Assembly (NCBI RefSeq): GCF_000585415.1
Contig: NZ_KK073876.1
Span: forward strand, 2,477,810 to 2,541,809
Source of the DNA: Sphingomonas jaspsi DSM 18422
GTDB taxonomy: Bacteria; Pseudomonadota; Alphaproteobacteria; Sphingomonadales; Sphingomonadaceae
Length of the DNA: 64,000 bases
Direction of reading: 5' to 3'
Shown here: positions 62,233 to 64,000 of the stretch, in pieces
Layout: each line of letters opens with the position of its first letter
How positions within the stretch are numbered: position 1 is the stretch's first letter
Notes under the pieces: generated by a model
What the model saw: the letters and a program-made list of their open reading frames with translations, nothing else
Told to the model about the DNA's origin: nothing
Database searches by the model: none
Translations under genes and position numbers: made by a program

Positions 62233-63519
62233 ATGGCGACCAACGCAGACTGGCAGGCGCGGCGCGAGGCGGCGGTGCCGCGCGGCGTGTCGACCATGCA
62301 CCCGCGCTTCATCGAGCGCGCCCGGAACGCCGAAATGTGGGACGTCGAGGGCAAGCGCTACATCGACTTCGCCAGCGGCATCGCGGTGCTCAACACCGGC
62401 CACAACCACCCCAGGGTGATCGACGCGGTGAAGCGGCAGATGGACGCCTTCAGCCACACCTCGTTCCAGGTGAATCCCTACAAGCCTTATGTCGAACTGG
62501 CCGAACGGCTGAACGCCATCTCGCCGACCGGCCAGCCGTCGAAGACCATCTTCGTCACCACCGGCGCCGAGGCGGTCGAGAATGCGGTGAAGATTGCTCG
62601 TGCCCATACCAAGCGAAAGGCGATCATCGCCTTCAAGGGCGGCTTCCATGGCCGTACGATGATGGGCATGGCGCTGACCGGAAAGGTGCAGCCCTATAAG
62701 GCCGGCTTCGGCCCCTTCCCCGGCGATGTGTGGCACGTCCCCTTCCCCATCGCCTACCATGGCGTCAGCGAGGCGATGAGCCTTGACGCGCTGGATTCGC
62801 TGTTCAAGGCCGACGTCGACCCCGCCGATGTCGCCGCGATCATCCTTGAACCGGTGCAGGGTGAAGGCGGCTTCTACCAGGCGCCTGCCCGTTTCCTGCA
62901 ATCGCTCCGGTCGCTCTGCGACATGCATGGCATGCTGCTGATCGCCGACGAGATCCAGTCGGGCTTTGCTCGCACCGGCCGTATGTTCGGCATCGAGCAT
63001 AGCGGCGTCCGCCCCGACCTCATCACCATCGCCAAGTCGATGGCGGGCGGCTTCGCCATCGCCGGGGTGACGGGCCGCGCCGACATCATGGACGCCGCCA
63101 ATCCGGGCGGGCTCGGCGGCACCTATGGCGGGCCGCCGATGGCCTGCGCGGCGGGCCTCGCAGTGCTCGACGTGATCGAGGAAGAAGGACTTTGCGCCCG
63201 CGCCGACGCGATCGGGACGGAGATCAAGGAACGGCTGGAGGGCTTGAAGCGGCAGAACTCGCTCGACTGTATCGGCGATGTTCGTGGCCCGGGCGCGATG
63301 ATCGCACTGGAACTGGTCAAGGGCGGCAACGCCGACGCGCCCGATCCCGACCTCACCCGCCAGCTCGTGCTCGATTGTGCCGATGACGGGCTGATCCTGT
63401 TGAGCTGCGGCATCCGCGGCAACGTCATCCGCTTCCTGTGCCCGCTGACCATCGGCGATGCGCTGCTCGACGAAGGCCTCGATATCCTGACCCGCAACCT
63501 CACCCGCCTCGCGGGCTAA
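62233..63519 (+). CDS. gabT: 4-aminobutyrate:2-oxoglutarate aminotransferase
   Basis: Class-III PLP enzyme of 428 residues. [49 protein letters not shown] and [14 protein letters not shown] (Schiff-base Lys) follow GabT closely. It converts GABA to succinate semialdehyde, which GabD at 44.2 kb oxidises. The ATG at 62233 is preceded by AAGGACAG and lies 11 bases after the omega-aminotransferase. Its end overlaps the convergent SnoaL-like gene by 4 bp. Confidence 0.92.
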   Translation: MATNADWQARREAAVPRGVSTMHPRFIERARNAEMWDVEGKRYIDFASGIAVLNTGHNHPRVIDAVKRQMDAFSHTSFQVNPYKPYVELAERLNAISPTGQPSKTIFVTTGAEAVENAVKIARAHTKRKAIIAFKGGFHGRTMMGMALTGKVQPYKAGFGPFPGDVWHVPFPIAYHGVSEAMSLDALDSLFKADVDPADVAAIILEPVQGEGGFYQAPARFLQSLRSLCDMHGMLLIADEIQSGFARTGRMFGIEHSGVRPDLITIAKSMAGGFAIAGVTGRADIMDAANPGGLGGTYGGPPMACAAGLAVLDVIEEEGLCARADAIGTEIKERLEGLKRQNSLDCIGDVRGPGAMIALELVKGGNADAPDPDLTRQLVLDCADDGLILLSCGIRGNVIRFLCPLTIGDALLDEGLDILTRNLTRLAG

Positions 63520-63980
63520 AGGCCAAGGTCGCTCAGGCCCGGGTGGTCGTCGGGACGTCGCCCGAGTGGCCAGTGAAACAGCCGCTCCTCCTCACGTATC
63601 GGCATTTCGTTGATGCTGGCGATGCGCCGCTCCATCAGGCCGTCCTCGGCGAACTGCCAATTCTCGTTGCCATAGGCGCGATGCCATTGTCCGCTGTCGT
63701 CGCGATATTCGTAGGCGAAGCGGACAGCGATGCGGTTACCGGCATAGGTCCACAATTCCTTGATCAGCCGATAGTCCAACTCGCGCCGCCACTTGCCGGC
63801 AAGGAAGGCTTCGATTTCCGCGCGGCCCGTCGGGAAGTCGACCCGGTTCCGCCAAGCGCAATCCTCGGTGTAGGCCAGCGCGACCCGCGCCGGATCGCGG
63901 CTGTTCCAGCCGTCTTCGGCGGCGCGGACCTTCTGCTTTGCCGTCTCCTCGGTGAAGGGCGGCAGCGGCGGGCGGCTCAC
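63516..63980 (-). CDS. NTF2-like DUF1348 protein
   Basis: Protein of 154 residues with the cone-shaped NTF2/SnoaL fold pattern: [21 protein letters not shown], then [22 protein letters not shown] and [13 protein letters not shown]. It matches the DUF1348 family, small proteins of unknown activity. There is no signal peptide. It is convergent with gabT and may belong to a unit that continues beyond the window; only 20 bases remain upstream. Confidence 0.8.
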   Translation of the reverse strand: MSRPPLPPFTEETAKQKVRAAEDGWNSRDPARVALAYTEDCAWRNRVDFPTGRAEIEAFLAGKWRRELDYRLIKELWTYAGNRIAVRFAYEYRDDSGQWHRAYGNENWQFAEDGLMERRIASINEMPIREEERLFHWPLGRRPDDHPGLSDLGL

Positions 63981-64000
63981 TTCGTTTCTCCATATTTGGC

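Overview
The window is GC-rich, densely packed chromosomal DNA from an alphaproteobacterium, most likely a member of the Sphingomonadales. The evidence is the gene content and style: TonB-dependent receptors beside tryptophan-halogenase-like flavoproteins, OmpA-type barrels with proline-rich tails, a TorF-type porin, an Entner-Doudoroff operon headed by zwf, and many 1-8 bp start/stop overlaps. I see no rRNA, tRNA, CRISPR array, insertion sequence or phage gene.

Layout. 1-7.1 kb holds housekeeping genes: a short 6-phosphogluconate dehydrogenase, a polyprenyl diphosphate synthase, an exported M13 zinc peptidase, and an OmpR-type two-component system with a small PepSY protein. 7.2-18.4 kb (+ strand) holds an ABC-F protein, an AceE-like thiamine-diphosphate enzyme, a MaoC / CitE-like pair, a zinc alcohol dehydrogenase, an MHS-type transporter and an exported oligopeptidase B. 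18.5-20.9 kb holds a small outer-membrane barrel divergent from an L,D-transpeptidase.

20.9-42.2 kb is a maltodextrin-to-pyruvate locus. On the minus strand, reading 39.4 to 20.9 kb, are a TonB-dependent receptor, a halogenase-like protein, two GH13 enzymes, a GH97 enzyme, a second halogenase-like protein, then zwf-pgl-edd-glk-eda and a third GH13 enzyme. On the plus strand are a LacI-family regulator and a MalY/SLC45-like sugar transporter. A palindrome of the form TGCATNCGTATGCA occurs in front of the receptor/lacI pair, the transporter and, inside the end of a halogenase gene, zwf. It probably ties uptake, hydrolysis and the Entner-Doudoroff pathway into one regulon.

42.5-44.2 kb holds a band-7 protein and a TonB protein. 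44.2-63.5 kb is a large polyamine catabolism cluster: PotFGHI-type uptake, two PuuA-like ligases, a PuuB-like oxidase, an aldehyde dehydrogenase, a PuuD-like hydrolase, four class-III aminotransferases, succinate-semialdehyde dehydrogenase, a TorF-type porin and a LysR regulator. A 19-bp palindrome, CTATCGG-N5-CCGATAG, occurs perfectly twice, with degenerate copies at the potF/lysR gap and before spuC, so every transcription unit of the cluster has one. I propose it as the LysR operator.

The most unusual protein feature is a near-identical proline-rich, two-cysteine tail ending PEPERG, attached after the last beta-strand of two unrelated outer-membrane proteins (18.5 and 36.5 kb).
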